Below, piece after piece: positions 27,726 to 38,396 of a DNA stretch of 64,000 bases. The stretch is from Rhodanobacter thiooxydans (GTDB taxonomy: Bacteria > Pseudomonadota > Gammaproteobacteria > Xanthomonadales > Rhodanobacteraceae). The stretch covers positions 1,612,001 to 1,676,000 of the forward strand of contig NZ_CP127409.1 of assembly GCF_030291135.1 (NCBI RefSeq). Direction: 5' to 3'. Under the pieces are notes generated by a model. It ran no database searches. It was not told the DNA's origin and saw only the letters and a program-made list of their open reading frames with translations. Position numbers and translations under genes: made by a program. Positions within the stretch are counted from its first letter, which is position 1; every line of letters begins with the position of its first letter.

Positions 27726-29888
27726 GTGCGTCGTCTATTGCTCGCTGCCGCCGTATCCATCGGCCTCATCTCGTCCGCCCACGCCGTCGAAGGCATGTGG
27801 CAGCCCGCCCAGTTGCCGGGCATCGCCGCCACGTTGCAACAGCATGGCCTGAAGCTGGATCCGAAGACGCTGACCGACCTCACCGCCTATCCGATGGGCG
27901 CGATCGTGAGCCTGGGCGGCTGCACCGCCTCGTTCGTCTCGCCGGAGGGCCTGGTGGTGAGCAACCACCACTGCGTCTACGGCGCGCTGCAGCTGAACTC
28001 CACGCCGGAGAACAACCTGATCGAGCAGGGCTTCCTGGCGAAGACCCAGGCGGATGAACTCTCCGCCGGCCCGTCCTCGCGCATCTTCGTCACCGAGGAA
28101 ATCCGCGACGTCACCAAGGCGATCACCGCGAAACTCACCAATGACATGAGCGGCGCCGAGCGCTACAAGGCGATCGAACTGGCGATCAAGGAGCAGGTCA
28201 AGGCCTGCGAGAGCGAAGGCTACCGCTGCGACGTCTACACCTTCCACGGCGGCTACAGCTACCAGCTGATCAGGCAGCTGGAGATCAAGGACGTGCGCCT
28301 GGTCTACGCACCGCCGGAATCGATTGGCAAGTTCGGCGGCGACATCGACAACTGGATGTGGCCGCGCCACACCGGCGACTTCGGTTACCTGCGAGCCTAC
28401 GTCTCGAAGGACGGCAAGTCCGCGGCGTTCTCCAAGGACAACGTGCCGTACCAGCCGAAGCACGTGCTCAAGGTGAATCCGCACGGCGTGGAGCAGGGCG
28501 ACTACGTGATGGTGGTGGGCTACCCGGGCCGCACCAACCGCTACCGCCTCGCCGACGAGGTGCAGAGCTCGATCGACTGGGTCTATCCGACCCAGATCAA
28601 GGTGTACGAGGACACGCTCAACATCATCAACACCGCCGGCAAGGCCGACCCCAAGGTGGCAGTGAAGTACGCCAGCATGGTCGCCGGCCTCAACAACTAC
28701 CTGAAGAACTTCGGCGGCCAGCTCGAAGGCCTGCATCGCGCCGATGCGGTCACGGTGAAGCGGGAACAGGAAGCGGCACTCGAGGGCTGGCTGAAGCAGC
28801 AGGGCGGGGCAGAAAACGCCGCCCTGGCCGCCGACATCGGCAAGCTGCGCCAGCAGATCGCCGCCGACCAGGCCAACCGCGAGCGCAACCTGGCCATCAG
28901 TCTGGTCAGCCGCGCCCAGCTGTTCAGCACCGCGGTCCGCCTGACTCACCTGGCCAAGGAACGGCCCAAGGCCGACCTCGACCGCGATGCCGGCTACCAG
29001 CAGCGCGACTGGGTGCGCATCGAAGGCGGCCTGAAGCAGATGGATCGCCGCTACGACCCGGGCGTCGACCAGCAGTTCATGGTCTATGGCCTCAAGCGCT
29101 ACGTGGCCTTGCCGCAGGCGCAGCGCCTGCCCGCATTGGATGCATGGTTGGGTGGCGCGAACACCGAGGCCGCGATCAAGGCGAAGGTTGCCTCGCTGTA
29201 TGCCGGCAGCAAACTCGGCAACGTCGACGAGCGCATGAAGTGGTTCGGCGCCGACAGCAAGGCGATAGACGCCAGTCAGGACAGCATGCTCAAGCTGGCC
29301 CGTGCGGTGCAGCCGCAGCTGAAGACGCTGGAAGACCAGGCCGACGCCCGCGACGGCGAGCTGAGCAAGCTGCGCCCACGCTACATGCAGGCGATGATCG
29401 CCTGGAAGGACTCGCAGAAGCTACCGGTCTATCCTGATGCGAACAGCTCGCTGCGCGTCACCTTCGGCAACGTGCAGGGCGTGGCGCCGCGCGACGGCGT
29501 CAGCTACGCGCCGTTCACCACCGCGCAGGGCATCGTTGAGAAGGACACTGGCATCGAGCCGTTCAACTCGCCCAAGGCCGAGCTGGCCGCGATCAAGGCG
29601 AAGGCCTTCGACGGTTATGCCTCGCCGAAGCTGGGCACGCTGCCGGTCAACTTCCTCGCCGACCTCGACATCACCGGCGGCAACTCCGGCTCGCCGGCGA
29701 TGGACGCGAACGGCCAGCTGGTCGGCCTGGCGTTCGACGGCAACTGGGAGTCGGTCAGTGGCGACTGGCTGTTCAACCCGCAGCTCAACCGTTCGATCCA
29801 GGTCGACGTGCGCTACATGCTGTGGGTGATGCACCACCTCGACCACGCCGACAACCTGCTGAAGGAAATGGGCGTGCCGGCGAAGTAA
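27726..29888 (+). CDS. S46 family dipeptidyl-peptidase, DPP7/DAP BII-like
   Basis: This 720-residue paralogue of the preceding gene strongly resembles the Pseudoxanthomonas dipeptidyl aminopeptidase BII. The signal peptide ends at SAHA-VEGMW. The catalytic His is in GLVVSNHHCVYG, the Asp in the GGDIDNWMWPRHTGDF block, and the serine is Ser654 in ITGGNSGSPA. The specificity position reads Gly672 (AFDGNWESVSGDW), which marks DPP7-type enzymes that prefer hydrophobic or aliphatic P1 residues. Translation starts at a GTG with AGGAG six bases upstream. With the DPP11-like neighbour it would broaden the range of peptides converted to dipeptides. Confidence 0.92.
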   Translation: MRRLLLAAAVSIGLISSAHAVEGMWQPAQLPGIAATLQQHGLKLDPKTLTDLTAYPMGAIVSLGGCTASFVSPEGLVVSNHHCVYGALQLNSTPENNLIEQGFLAKTQADELSAGPSSRIFVTEEIRDVTKAITAKLTNDMSGAERYKAIELAIKEQVKACESEGYRCDVYTFHGGYSYQLIRQLEIKDVRLVYAPPESIGKFGGDIDNWMWPRHTGDFGYLRAYVSKDGKSAAFSKDNVPYQPKHVLKVNPHGVEQGDYVMVVGYPGRTNRYRLADEVQSSIDWVYPTQIKVYEDTLNIINTAGKADPKVAVKYASMVAGLNNYLKNFGGQLEGLHRADAVTVKREQEAALEGWLKQQGGAENAALAADIGKLRQQIAADQANRERNLAISLVSRAQLFSTAVRLTHLAKERPKADLDRDAGYQQRDWVRIEGGLKQMDRRYDPGVDQQFMVYGLKRYVALPQAQRLPALDAWLGGANTEAAIKAKVASLYAGSKLGNVDERMKWFGADSKAIDASQDSMLKLARAVQPQLKTLEDQADARDGELSKLRPRYMQAMIAWKDSQKLPVYPDANSSLRVTFGNVQGVAPRDGVSYAPFTTAQGIVEKDTGIEPFNSPKAELAAIKAKAFDGYASPKLGTLPVNFLADLDITGGNSGSPAMDANGQLVGLAFDGNWESVSGDWLFNPQLNRSIQVDVRYMLWVMHHLDHADNLLKEMGVPAK

Positions 29889-29912
29889 GCCGTCCGTTCG
29901 CGCAAGTCCCGG

Positions 29913-29941
29913 GGCCCGCGTCGTCGACGCGGGCCTCTTGC
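29913..29941 (+). terminator. Terminator after the second S46 peptidase gene
   Basis: GGCCCGCGTC and GACGCGGGCC form a perfect 10-bp stem with a 3-base loop, followed by TCTTG; the T-tract is weak. Confidence 0.65.
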
Positions 29942-29967
29942 GTTGTGGCAGCCTCTAAACTAGCGCG

Positions 29968-30936
29968 ATGCCGATCGACACCCGTCCCCTCGCCATCTTC
30001 CTGATGGGCCCCACCGCCTCCGGCAAGACCGCGCTGGCGTGCGGGCTGAGCGAGCGGTTTCCGCTGGATCTGGTCAGCGTCGATTCGGCGCTGGTCTACC
30101 GCGGCATGGACATCGGCACGGCGAAACCCGACCCGGCGACGCTGGCGCGCCATCCGCATGCGCTGGTCGATATCCGCGATCCGGCCCAGCCGTATTCGGC
30201 GGCGGATTTTTGCGCTGATGCGCTGCCGGTGATGCAGCGGATCAGTGCACAGGGCAGGGTGCCGCTGCTGGTCGGCGGCACCGGGCTGTACTTCCGCGCG
30301 TTGCAGCAGGGGCTGTCCGACTTGCCGGAAGCCGACCCGGCGACCCGCGCGCGACTGGCCGCCGAGGCGCGGCAACTGGGCTGGCCAGCCATGCATGCGC
30401 GGCTGGCCAGCCTCGACCCGACTGCCGCCAGCCGGATCGGCTGCAACGACGTGCAGCGCCTGCAGCGCGCACTGGAAGTGATCGAACTGACCGGCCGGCC
30501 ATTGTCCGAACTGCAGCGTGGCGGTGCGGCGGCGCGCTTCCCGTGGCGCGTGCTGAAGCTGGCACTGCTGCCGGTCGACCGGCAGGTTTTGCACGAACGC
30601 ATCGCCCGGCGTTTCGATGCGATGCTGGCGGAGGGTTTCCTGGACGAGGTGCGCGTGCTGCGTGCCCGCGGCGACCTGCATGCCGACCTGCCGGCGATCC
30701 GTGCGGTCGGCTACCGGCAGGCATGGGAACACCTGGACGGCCTGACCGACCCGGCCGAATTCCGCGACCGAGCCATCTACGCCACCCGCCAGCTGGCCAA
30801 GCGGCAGATCACCTGGCTGCGCAGCGACTTTGGCGCCCGCCTGTTCGACCCGGACCAGCCTGGGCTGGCTGCCCGCGCCGTCACCGCCGTACAGCTGTTT
30901 CTGGGTGGGCCGGGCGGGTCAGCGCCGCCAGCGTGA
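29968..30936 (+). CDS. miaA: tRNA dimethylallyltransferase
   Basis: MiaA adds a dimethylallyl group to N6 of A37 in tRNAs that read codons beginning with U. The 322-residue product has the P-loop MGPTASGKT (residues 13-21), the catalytic region [18 protein letters not shown], the [12 protein letters not shown] block and the C-terminal [15 protein letters not shown] motif. It opens the conserved miaA-hfq-hflX-hflKC-purA order. A -10-like TAAACT lies just upstream of the start, so the leader is very short. The gap of about 130 bases to hfq probably holds a separate hfq promoter. Confidence 0.95.
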   Translation: MPIDTRPLAIFLMGPTASGKTALACGLSERFPLDLVSVDSALVYRGMDIGTAKPDPATLARHPHALVDIRDPAQPYSAADFCADALPVMQRISAQGRVPLLVGGTGLYFRALQQGLSDLPEADPATRARLAAEARQLGWPAMHARLASLDPTAASRIGCNDVQRLQRALEVIELTGRPLSELQRGGAAARFPWRVLKLALLPVDRQVLHERIARRFDAMLAEGFLDEVRVLRARGDLHADLPAIRAVGYRQAWEHLDGLTDPAEFRDRAIYATRQLAKRQITWLRSDFGARLFDPDQPGLAARAVTAVQLFLGGPGGSAPPA

Positions 30937-31069
30937 CCCAGTGCACTTGCGCCGCGCAAAAATCTTCTTTCATCAAGTATTTGAAAGCAGTTAACATCCC
31001 GGTCATGTTGGACCGGGGCGCCATCGGCGTTTTTTCTCCGGTCTGTCCGTGGCAAGGGGAGAACAAGAA

Positions 31070-31357
31070 ATGTCCAAGGGGCAGTCGTTGCAGGATCCGT
31101 TTCTGAATGCGTTGCGGCGCGAACGCGTGCCGGTGGCCATCTATCTGGTCAATGGCATCAAGTTGCAGGGGACGGTCGAGTCGTTCGACCAGTTTGTGGT
31201 GTTGTTGCGCAACCAGGTGAGCCAGATGGTCTACAAGCACGCCATCTCCACCGTGGTGCCGAGCCGCAACGTACGTATCGGCAATGGTCACGACGGCCAT
31301 GACGGCCACGACCATCCGTCCGACGCGCCGGCCACGTCCGCCGACGCGGACGCTTGA
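31070..31357 (+). CDS. hfq: RNA chaperone Hfq
   Basis: Hfq is a hexameric Sm-like protein that pairs small RNAs with mRNAs. The 95-residue product has the Sm1 region ([21 protein letters not shown]...) and the Sm2 motif [12 protein letters not shown]-terminal tail rich in His, Gly and Asp (HDGHDGHDH) could bind metal and is unlike the Pro/Gln-rich tail of enterobacteria. The start at 31070 follows GGGGAGAA; an upstream ATG at 31049 is out of keeping with the family N-terminus. The tail sequence is the only unusual feature. Confidence 0.96.
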   Translation: MSKGQSLQDPFLNALRRERVPVAIYLVNGIKLQGTVESFDQFVVLLRNQVSQMVYKHAISTVVPSRNVRIGNGHDGHDGHDHPSDAPATSADADA

Positions 31358-31414
31358 TAGAGGGGCGGCCCGCCCGCATGAAGTGGGTCTGCTCCTGAAG
31401 GATCACACCCACTA

Positions 31415-32716
31415 GTGTTCGATAGACAAAAGAAAGGCGATCGCGCCGTCCTGGTCCTGCCGCATTCCCGCGGCGAAGGCGACGCGGTGCGGCGCGCGGC
31501 GGAATTCGCCGAACTGGTGAAATCCGCCGGGGCCGAGGTGCTGGGCGTGATCAGCGCGCGCGTCGAAGATCCCAACCCGCGCTATTACATCGGCAGTGGC
31601 AAGGCGAATGAAGTGGCCGAGGCGGCGCGCGCACTGGAGGCGGACCTGGTGCTGGTCGACCACCTGCTGACCCCGGTGCAGGAACGCAACCTGGAAAAAC
31701 ACCTGGGTATCCGCGTGGTCGATCGTGCCGGCCTGATCCTGGACATCTTCGCCCAGCGCGCCCGTTCGCACGAAGGCAAGCTGGAGGTGGAGCTGGCCCA
31801 GTTGAAGCATCTGGCCACCCGGCTGGTACGCGGCTGGACCCATCTGGATGCCCAGCGCGGCGGCGCCATCGGCAACCGCGGTCCCGGCGAAACCCAGCTG
31901 GAAACCGACCGCCGCCTGCTCGGCGAGCGGGTCAAGATGCTCACCAAACGGCTGGAAAAGGTGCAGACCCAGCGCGGCCAGCAACGCCGCGCGCGGCTGC
32001 GCAACACGGTGCCGCGCGTCGCCCTGGTCGGTTACACCAACGCCGGCAAGTCGACCCTGTTCAATGCGCTGACCACCGGCGACGTCTACGCCGCCGACCA
32101 GTTGTTCGCCACGCTGGATCCCACCGTGCGCAAGCTGGAGGACCTCAGCTGCGGCCCGGCGGTGCTGGCCGATACCGTCGGCTTCATCCGCGAGCTGCCG
32201 CACGACCTGGTCGCCGCGTTCCGCGCCACCCTGGCCGAGGCGCGCGACGCCGACCTGCTGCTGCACGTCAGCGACGCCGCCGACGAGGAGCGCGAGCGCC
32301 TGCACCGCGTGGTCGACAACGTGCTGGAGGAGATCGACGCCGGCGACGTACCGCAGTTGCATGTGATGAACAAGATCGACCTGGCCGGCGCCGAGCCGCG
32401 GCTCGAGCGTGACGGTACCGGCAAGCCGGTGCGGGTCTGGTTGTCCGCCGCCACCGGCGCCGGGCTGGACCTGTTGCGCCAGGCGCTGGGTGAGTTGCTC
32501 GGCGGCGAACGCGTGCAGTCGGCGTTGCAGCTGCCGCTGTCGGCCGGGCGCCTGCATGCGCGGCTGAAGGCGGCCGGTGCGATCACCGGCGAGACGGTGG
32601 ACGAGCACGGCTGGCAGCTGCGCATCGATGCGCCGCGCAGCGTGATCGCCCCGCTCAGCGGCGGCGATCCCACCGAGACCCGGCTGCTGCGCCAGTTGCT
32701 GGCCGTGGCGGAATGA
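31415..32716 (+). CDS. hflX: GTPase HflX
   Basis: HflX is a ribosome-binding GTPase that splits stalled or stress-arrested 70S ribosomes. The 433-residue protein has the N-terminal HflX domain with the glycine-rich loop RGGAIGNRGPGETQLETDRR. The GTPase domain follows: G1 GYTNAGKSTLFNAL, G3 DTVGFIRELPHDLVAAF, G4 NKID, G5 SAATGAG. Translation begins at a GTG (31415); AAGGAT lies about 13 bases upstream, a loose spacing. It follows hfq by 57 bases in the canonical order. Confidence 0.94.
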   Translation: MFDRQKKGDRAVLVLPHSRGEGDAVRRAAEFAELVKSAGAEVLGVISARVEDPNPRYYIGSGKANEVAEAARALEADLVLVDHLLTPVQERNLEKHLGIRVVDRAGLILDIFAQRARSHEGKLEVELAQLKHLATRLVRGWTHLDAQRGGAIGNRGPGETQLETDRRLLGERVKMLTKRLEKVQTQRGQQRRARLRNTVPRVALVGYTNAGKSTLFNALTTGDVYAADQLFATLDPTVRKLEDLSCGPAVLADTVGFIRELPHDLVAAFRATLAEARDADLLLHVSDAADEERERLHRVVDNVLEEIDAGDVPQLHVMNKIDLAGAEPRLERDGTGKPVRVWLSAATGAGLDLLRQALGELLGGERVQSALQLPLSAGRLHARLKAAGAITGETVDEHGWQLRIDAPRSVIAPLSGGDPTETRLLRQLLAVAE

Positions 32717-32730
32717 CGCCAGCGCACCAC

Positions 32731-32759
32731 GCGCGGCGCGAGCCGCGCTCTGCTAGAAT
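32731..32759 (+). promoter_or_regulatory. Hairpin and promoter core between hflX and hflK
   Basis: GCGCGGC and GCCGCGC (32731-32748) form a 7-bp stem around GCGA without a T-tract. Directly after it GCTAGAAT (32752-32759) with a CCCCGC discriminator reads as an extended -10. The leader to hflK would be about 130 bases. hflKC may thus be expressed separately from hfq-hflX. Confidence 0.5.
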
Positions 32760-32896
32760 CCCCGCTGTTTGCGCGGTCCCGAAAGGTGGCCGGCGCGGTA
32801 CTCCGACAGCTTTGGCTGAATCTCATGTGTAACCCGGTGCAGCGCGTGTTCCGGCCGTGGTTGCCGGCCTCCCGACGGCCCCTAGGAGACTGACTC

Positions 32897-33967
32897 GTGG
32901 CATGGAATGAACCCGGCAACAACGGGCAACGTGATCCGTGGAACAGGAATCGCCAGGGTGGCAAGTCGCCGCTGGACGACCTGCTCAACAACGCCAGGAA
33001 GCGCCTGGGCAAACTGGGGCAGGGGCCCGGCAGCCTGCTCACCGGCGTGGTGGTGGTGCTCGTCGTCGGCCTGCTGTTCAGCAGCTACACCATCATCGGC
33101 GCGCGCCAGGCCGGCGTGGTGCTGCGCTTCGGCGAGTACTCGCGCACCTTGCCGCCGGGCTTCCACCTGAAGCTGCCGCAGCCGATCGAGTCGGTCACCA
33201 AGGTCGAGGCCACGCGCATCCGCTCGGTCACCGACAAGGTGGCGATGCTGACCAAGGACGAGAACATCATCACGATCGACTTCACCGTGCAGTACCAGGT
33301 GGACGATTCGCGCAAGTACCTGTTCTCGCTGAACGACCCGGACGGGACCATCGGCGCCGCCGCCGAAGCCGCGGTGCGCTCGGTGATCGGCAGCAGCGAC
33401 ATGGACCAGATCCTGTCCGCCGCCGGCGCCAGCCTGGTCACCCAGGCGCAGGAAACCCTGCAGAAAACCCTGGACACCTACGACTCCGGCCTGCGCGTCA
33501 CCGAGGTCAGCTTCCAGAACGTGGCGCCGCCGAACGAGGTGAAGGACGCGTTCGATGACGTCAACAACGCCCGCGAGGACAAGCAGAGCATCGAGAACGC
33601 CGCCCTGGCCTATTCCAGCAAGGTGGTGCCGGTAGCACGCGGCGATGCCGCGCGCATCGCCGCCGAGGCCGCTGGCTACAAGGCCGAGCGCGTGGCCCGG
33701 GCCACCGGTGACGCCGCCCGCTTCGAGCTGCTGCTGAAGCAGTACAAGGCCGCGCCGGAAGTGACCCGCAAGCGGCTGTGGCTGGAAACGATGGAACAGG
33801 TGATGGCGAAGAACCCCAAGGTGATCGACGGCTCCAACGGCCGCAACATCATCAACCTGCCGGCGCTGCAGGGCGCACCGACCGCGGCGCAGCCTGACGC
33901 GGGCACGACCGGTGCGGTGGTGTCGCCGCCGACCGGCAGCACGGCCGGCAAGGGGACGCAGCCATGA
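32897..33967 (+). CDS. hflK: FtsH protease modulator HflK
   Basis: HflK is a membrane-anchored SPFH/prohibitin-family protein that assembles with HflC around FtsH and modulates turnover of membrane proteins. The 356-residue product has a Gly/Asn-rich cytoplasmic N-terminus and one membrane helix (about residues 50-68, LLTGVVVVLVVGLLFSSYTI). The periplasmic SPFH domain starts at GARQAGVVLRFGEYSRTLPPG, followed by a helical coiled region and a Pro/Gly/Thr-rich tail. It starts at GTG with AGGAG eight bases upstream. Its stop overlaps the hflC start by four bases (ATGA), indicating translational coupling. Confidence 0.95.
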   Translation: MAWNEPGNNGQRDPWNRNRQGGKSPLDDLLNNARKRLGKLGQGPGSLLTGVVVVLVVGLLFSSYTIIGARQAGVVLRFGEYSRTLPPGFHLKLPQPIESVTKVEATRIRSVTDKVAMLTKDENIITIDFTVQYQVDDSRKYLFSLNDPDGTIGAAAEAAVRSVIGSSDMDQILSAAGASLVTQAQETLQKTLDTYDSGLRVTEVSFQNVAPPNEVKDAFDDVNNAREDKQSIENAALAYSSKVVPVARGDAARIAAEAAGYKAERVARATGDAARFELLLKQYKAAPEVTRKRLWLETMEQVMAKNPKVIDGSNGRNIINLPALQGAPTAAQPDAGTTGAVVSPPTGSTAGKGTQP

Positions 33968-34833
33968 TGAAGGTCGGTTCCATCATCATCGCGGTCCTGC
34001 TCGTCCTGCTTGGCCTGAACAGCATGTTCGTGGTCAGCGAAGGGCACAGCGCGCTGCTGCTGCAGTTCGGCCGCATCGTGCGTACCGACTACCAGCCGGG
34101 CCTGCACTTCAAGCTGCCGGTGATCCAGCAGGTGATGCACTTCGACAAGCGCATCCTGTCGCTGGACGCGCCGCCGGAGCGCTACTTCACCTCCGAGAAG
34201 AAGAGCGTCAACGTCGACTTCTACGTGAAGTGGCGCGTGGCCGACAACGCCGCGTACTACCGCGCCACCGGCGGCGACCAGCTGCAGGCCGCGCAGCGGC
34301 TCACCCCGATCGTGAAGGACGCGCTGCGCTTCGAGTTCAACGCGCGCACCTTGCCCGACCTGATCTCCGGCGGGCGCAAGGACATCACCGAACGGGTGCG
34401 TGCGCAGACCGACGCCTCGGCGCGCAAGAACCTCGGCATCGCCGTGGTCGACGTGCGCATCAAGCGCATCGACCTGCCGAACGAGGTCAGCGAGTCGGTG
34501 TACAAGCGCATGCGCGCCGAGCGCCTGCAGCTGGCCAACGAGCTGCGCTTCACCGGCCAGGAAGCGGCCGAGAAGATCCAGGCCGACGCCGATCGCCAGG
34601 GCCAGGTGCTGCGCGCCGACGCCCAGCGCGACGCGGCCAAGGTGAAGGGCGAGGGCGACGCGGAAGCGGCCGCCATCTACGCGCAGGCGTACACCCAGGA
34701 CCCGGAGTTCTTCACGTTCTATCGCAGCCTCGCCGCGTACCGTACCTCGTTCGAGGACGGCAAGGGCGTGCTGATCCTGAAGCCCGACGACGAGTTCCTG
34801 CGCTACTTCGGCCAGCCCGCGCAGAAGCGCTGA
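33964..34833 (+). CDS. hflC: FtsH protease modulator HflC
   Basis: HflC is the partner of HflK in the cage around FtsH. The 289-residue protein has an N-terminal membrane helix (IIIAVLLVLLGLNSMFVV) and an SPFH domain (SEGHSALLLQFGRIVRTDYQPGLHFKLP). A long Ala/Glu-rich helical region around RADAQRDAAKVKGEGDAEAAAIYA precedes the short C-terminal segment. The start overlaps the hflK stop. There are two adjacent ATG codons (33964, 33967); the first gives the coupling overlap. Confidence 0.95.
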   Translation: MMKVGSIIIAVLLVLLGLNSMFVVSEGHSALLLQFGRIVRTDYQPGLHFKLPVIQQVMHFDKRILSLDAPPERYFTSEKKSVNVDFYVKWRVADNAAYYRATGGDQLQAAQRLTPIVKDALRFEFNARTLPDLISGGRKDITERVRAQTDASARKNLGIAVVDVRIKRIDLPNEVSESVYKRMRAERLQLANELRFTGQEAAEKIQADADRQGQVLRADAQRDAAKVKGEGDAEAAAIYAQAYTQDPEFFTFYRSLAAYRTSFEDGKGVLILKPDDEFLRYFGQPAQKR

Positions 34834-34842
34834 GTCGCCCCG

Positions 34843-35025
34843 ATGCACCAGCTGGCTGTCGCGTTGTGCCTGATGCTGGTGATCGAGGGTCTGCTGTTGT
34901 TCGCGGCGCCGCAAGGCTGGCAGGCGATGGTGCGCGAGGCGCTGAAACTGCCGCCGCGCACCTTGCGGCTGTTCGGCGCCGGTGCGATGGCGGCCGGGCT
35001 GATGCTGTTGCAGTTTTTCCATTGA
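34843..35025 (+). CDS. DUF2065 family small membrane protein
   Basis: This 60-residue protein has two predicted membrane helices (VALCLMLVIEGLLLFAAP and LRLFGAGAMAAGLMLLQFF) around a short basic loop. Its size, composition and position between hflC and purA match the DUF2065 family, which regularly occupies this place in gammaproteobacteria and has no known function. It starts nine bases after the hflC stop and is almost certainly cotranscribed. Confidence 0.85.
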   Translation: MHQLAVALCLMLVIEGLLLFAAPQGWQAMVREALKLPPRTLRLFGAGAMAAGLMLLQFFH

Positions 35026-35084
35026 TTCACGTGTGCTCCCGTCGACGGGAAGCCACCAACCTGATCGAGAACATCTCGGAGTAA

Positions 35085-36383
<1,299 letters not shown>

Positions 36384-36410
36384 TCGCCACCGCTCCACCG
36401 CATCACGCGA

Positions 36411-36437
36411 AAGGCCCCGCCATGCGGGGCTTTTTCG
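36411..36437 (+). terminator. Rho-independent terminator of purA
   Basis: GCCCCGC (36414-36420) and GCGGGGC (36424-36430) pair around CAT, followed by TTTTTCG. Preceding A residues make it usable for the convergent lrp-type gene as well. Confidence 0.9.
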
Positions 36438-36456
36438 TTTCCGTCGTCGGCACGGT

Positions 36457-36969
36457 TCACCCCGCGGCGTCGCCTTCGCTGCGCCCGCCACGCTCGCCCA
36501 CCGGCAGGCTCAGCGTTTCCTTGATCTCTTCCATCACGATGTAGCTTTTCGAATCGCGCACGTTTGGCAGGGTGAGCAGGGTATTGCCGAGCAGCTTGCG
36601 GTACGAGGCCATGCCCGAGATGCGCGCCTTGATCAGGTAGTCGAACGCACCCGAGACGAGGTGGCACTCCAGCACGTTGGGCAGGCGCAGCGCGGCGTTG
36701 CGGAACTCCTCGAAGATGTCGCCCGACTTGTAGGCCAGGCTGATCTCCACGAACACCAGCAGGCCGGCGCCGACCAGGTGCGGGTCGAGTCGCGCGTGGT
36801 AGCCGGTGATCACGCCGTCGCGCTCCAGCCGACGCACGCGCTCGGTGCACGGCGTGGTGGACAGGCCGACCCGCTCGCCCAGCTCGGTGAACGAGATGCG
36901 CCCCTCGTCCTGCAGCACGCGGAGGATTTTCCGGTCGATTTTGTCGAATTCCTGCCGCTTCGCTGCCAT
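36457..36969 (-). CDS. Lrp/AsnC family regulator, probably of the alanine catabolism genes
   Basis: The 170-residue protein has an N-terminal AsnC-type helix-turn-helix (DRKILRVLQDEGRISFTELGERVGLSTTPCTERVRRLERDG). A C-terminal RAM ligand-binding domain (VFVEISLAYKSGDIFEEF..., VSGAFDYLIKARI) follows. The gene is divergent from dadA with 146 bases between. In pseudomonads an Lrp-type activator (DadR) stands next to dadA-dadX and responds to alanine; the same arrangement here suggests the same job. The start at 36969 has GGTGG upstream; a TTG at 36990 is in frame but less likely. An acidic/Gly-rich tail follows the RAM domain. Confidence 0.88.
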   Translation of the reverse strand: MAAKRQEFDKIDRKILRVLQDEGRISFTELGERVGLSTTPCTERVRRLERDGVITGYHARLDPHLVGAGLLVFVEISLAYKSGDIFEEFRNAALRLPNVLECHLVSGAFDYLIKARISGMASYRKLLGNTLLTLPNVRDSKSYIVMEEIKETLSLPVGERGGRSEGDAAG

Positions 36970-37053
36970 ATGTCCACCATGGATTGCCAATTTGGCAGTG
37001 ATATTAACTGCGATAATGGCAAAAGACAGAAAACAAGTCTGATGGATCGTTTC

Positions 37054-37059
37054 TATACT
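37054..37059 (+). promoter_or_regulatory. -10 element for dadA
   Basis: TATACT lies 57 bases before the dadA start inside the divergent region, which is AT-rich around 36985-37060 and is the likely binding region for the Lrp-type regulator. The -35 is poor, as expected for an activated promoter. Confidence 0.45.
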
Positions 37060-37115
37060 CGCTGGTTGTCACTCCTGCGGCCGTCCCGCAGGCCATCGTC
37101 GGAAGGGGGAACGTA

Positions 37116-38396
37116 ATGCGGGTACTGATTCTGGGTAGTGGCGTGATCGGAACGTGCAGCGCGTGGTACCTGGCGCGCGCCGGTTTCGAGGTGACTGTGG
37201 TCGACCGCGAAAGCGCGCCGGCGCGCGAAACCAGTTTCGCCAACGCCGGCCAGATCTCGCCCGGCTACGCCTCACCATGGGCTGCCCCCGGCGTGCCGCT
37301 GAAGGCCTTGAAGTGGCTGTTCATGCGCCACGCGCCGCTGGCGATCCGCCCCGGCCTCGACCCGCAGCAATACCTGTGGCTGCTGCAGATGCTGCGCAAC
37401 TGCACCGCGAGCCGCTACGCCATCAACAAGGCGCGCATGGTGCGCCTGTCCGAATACAGCCGCGACTGCATGGATGAACTGCGCGCCGAGACCGGGCTCG
37501 ACTACGAGGGCCGCCAGCTCGGCACCGTGCAGCTGTTCCGCACCCAGGCGCAGTTGGACGACGCGGCCAAGGACATCGCCGTGCTCAAGCAGTACGGCGT
37601 GCCGTACGAACTGCTCGACCGCGCCGGCATCGTGCGAGTGGAGCCGGCGCTGGCCGGGGTGGTCGACCAGCTCAGCGGCGCACTGCGCCTGCCGAACGAC
37701 CAGACCGGCGACTGCGAGCTGTTCACCCGTCTGCTCGCCGAGCGGGCGCAGGCAGCCGGCGTCGAGTTCCGCTTCGGCGCCACCGTGGAAAAGCTCGAAC
37801 ACGACGGCGGCCGCCTCACTGGCGTGCGCATCGACGGCAAGCTCGAACGCGCCGACCGCTACGTGCTGGCGCTGGGCAGCTATACGCCGCAACTGCTGGC
37901 GCCGCTGGGCATCCGCCTGCCGGTGTACCCGCTGAAGGGTTACTCGCTGACCCTGCCGATCACCGATCCAGCGATGGCGCCCACTTCGACCATCCTCGAT
38001 GAAACCTACAAGGTGGCGGTGACCCGCTTCGACCAGCGCATCCGCGTCGGCGGCATGGCCGAGGTATCCGGTTTCGACCTGTCGCTGTCGCCGCGCCGCC
38101 GCGCCACCCTGGAAAAAGTGGTCGGCGACCTGTACCCGCACGGCGGCGACCTGAGCCAGTCCACGTTCTGGACCGGCCTGCGCCCGGCCACTCCCGACGG
38201 CACGCCGGTGGTCGGCGCCACCCGGCTGGACAACCTCTACCTCAACACCGGCCACGGCACCCTGGGCTGGACCATGGCCTGCGGTTCCGGCCGTTACCTG
38301 GCCGATCTGATCGCGGGGCGCAAGCCGCAGATCAGCAGCGAGGGCCTGGACATCTCGCGCTACAGTAGCCGCCCCTCCGCGGGAGTCCCTGCCTGA
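37116..38396 (+). CDS. dadA: D-amino acid dehydrogenase small subunit
   Basis: DadA is an FAD enzyme at the inner membrane that oxidises D-alanine and other D-amino acids to keto acids, passing electrons to the respiratory chain. The 426-residue protein opens with the dinucleotide fold [28 protein letters not shown]. It contains [22 protein letters not shown] and the C-terminal [23 protein letters not shown], both typical of DadA. GGAAGGGGG precedes the ATG. The stop overlaps the racemase start (TGATG), so the two are translationally coupled in an L-alanine degradation unit: racemisation followed by oxidation to pyruvate. Confidence 0.94.
   Translation: MRVLILGSGVIGTCSAWYLARAGFEVTVVDRESAPARETSFANAGQISPGYASPWAAPGVPLKALKWLFMRHAPLAIRPGLDPQQYLWLLQMLRNCTASRYAINKARMVRLSEYSRDCMDELRAETGLDYEGRQLGTVQLFRTQAQLDDAAKDIAVLKQYGVPYELLDRAGIVRVEPALAGVVDQLSGALRLPNDQTGDCELFTRLLAERAQAAGVEFRFGATVEKLEHDGGRLTGVRIDGKLERADRYVLALGSYTPQLLAPLGIRLPVYPLKGYSLTLPITDPAMAPTSTILDETYKVAVTRFDQRIRVGGMAEVSGFDLSLSPRRRATLEKVVGDLYPHGGDLSQSTFWTGLRPATPDGTPVVGATRLDNLYLNTGHGTLGWTMACGSGRYLADLIAGRKPQISSEGLDISRYSSRPSAGVPA

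Noticed and set aside
32731..32748. Terminator after hflX
   Set aside because: The stem is good but there is no T-tract and the promoter core follows immediately; kept only as part of the regulatory entry.
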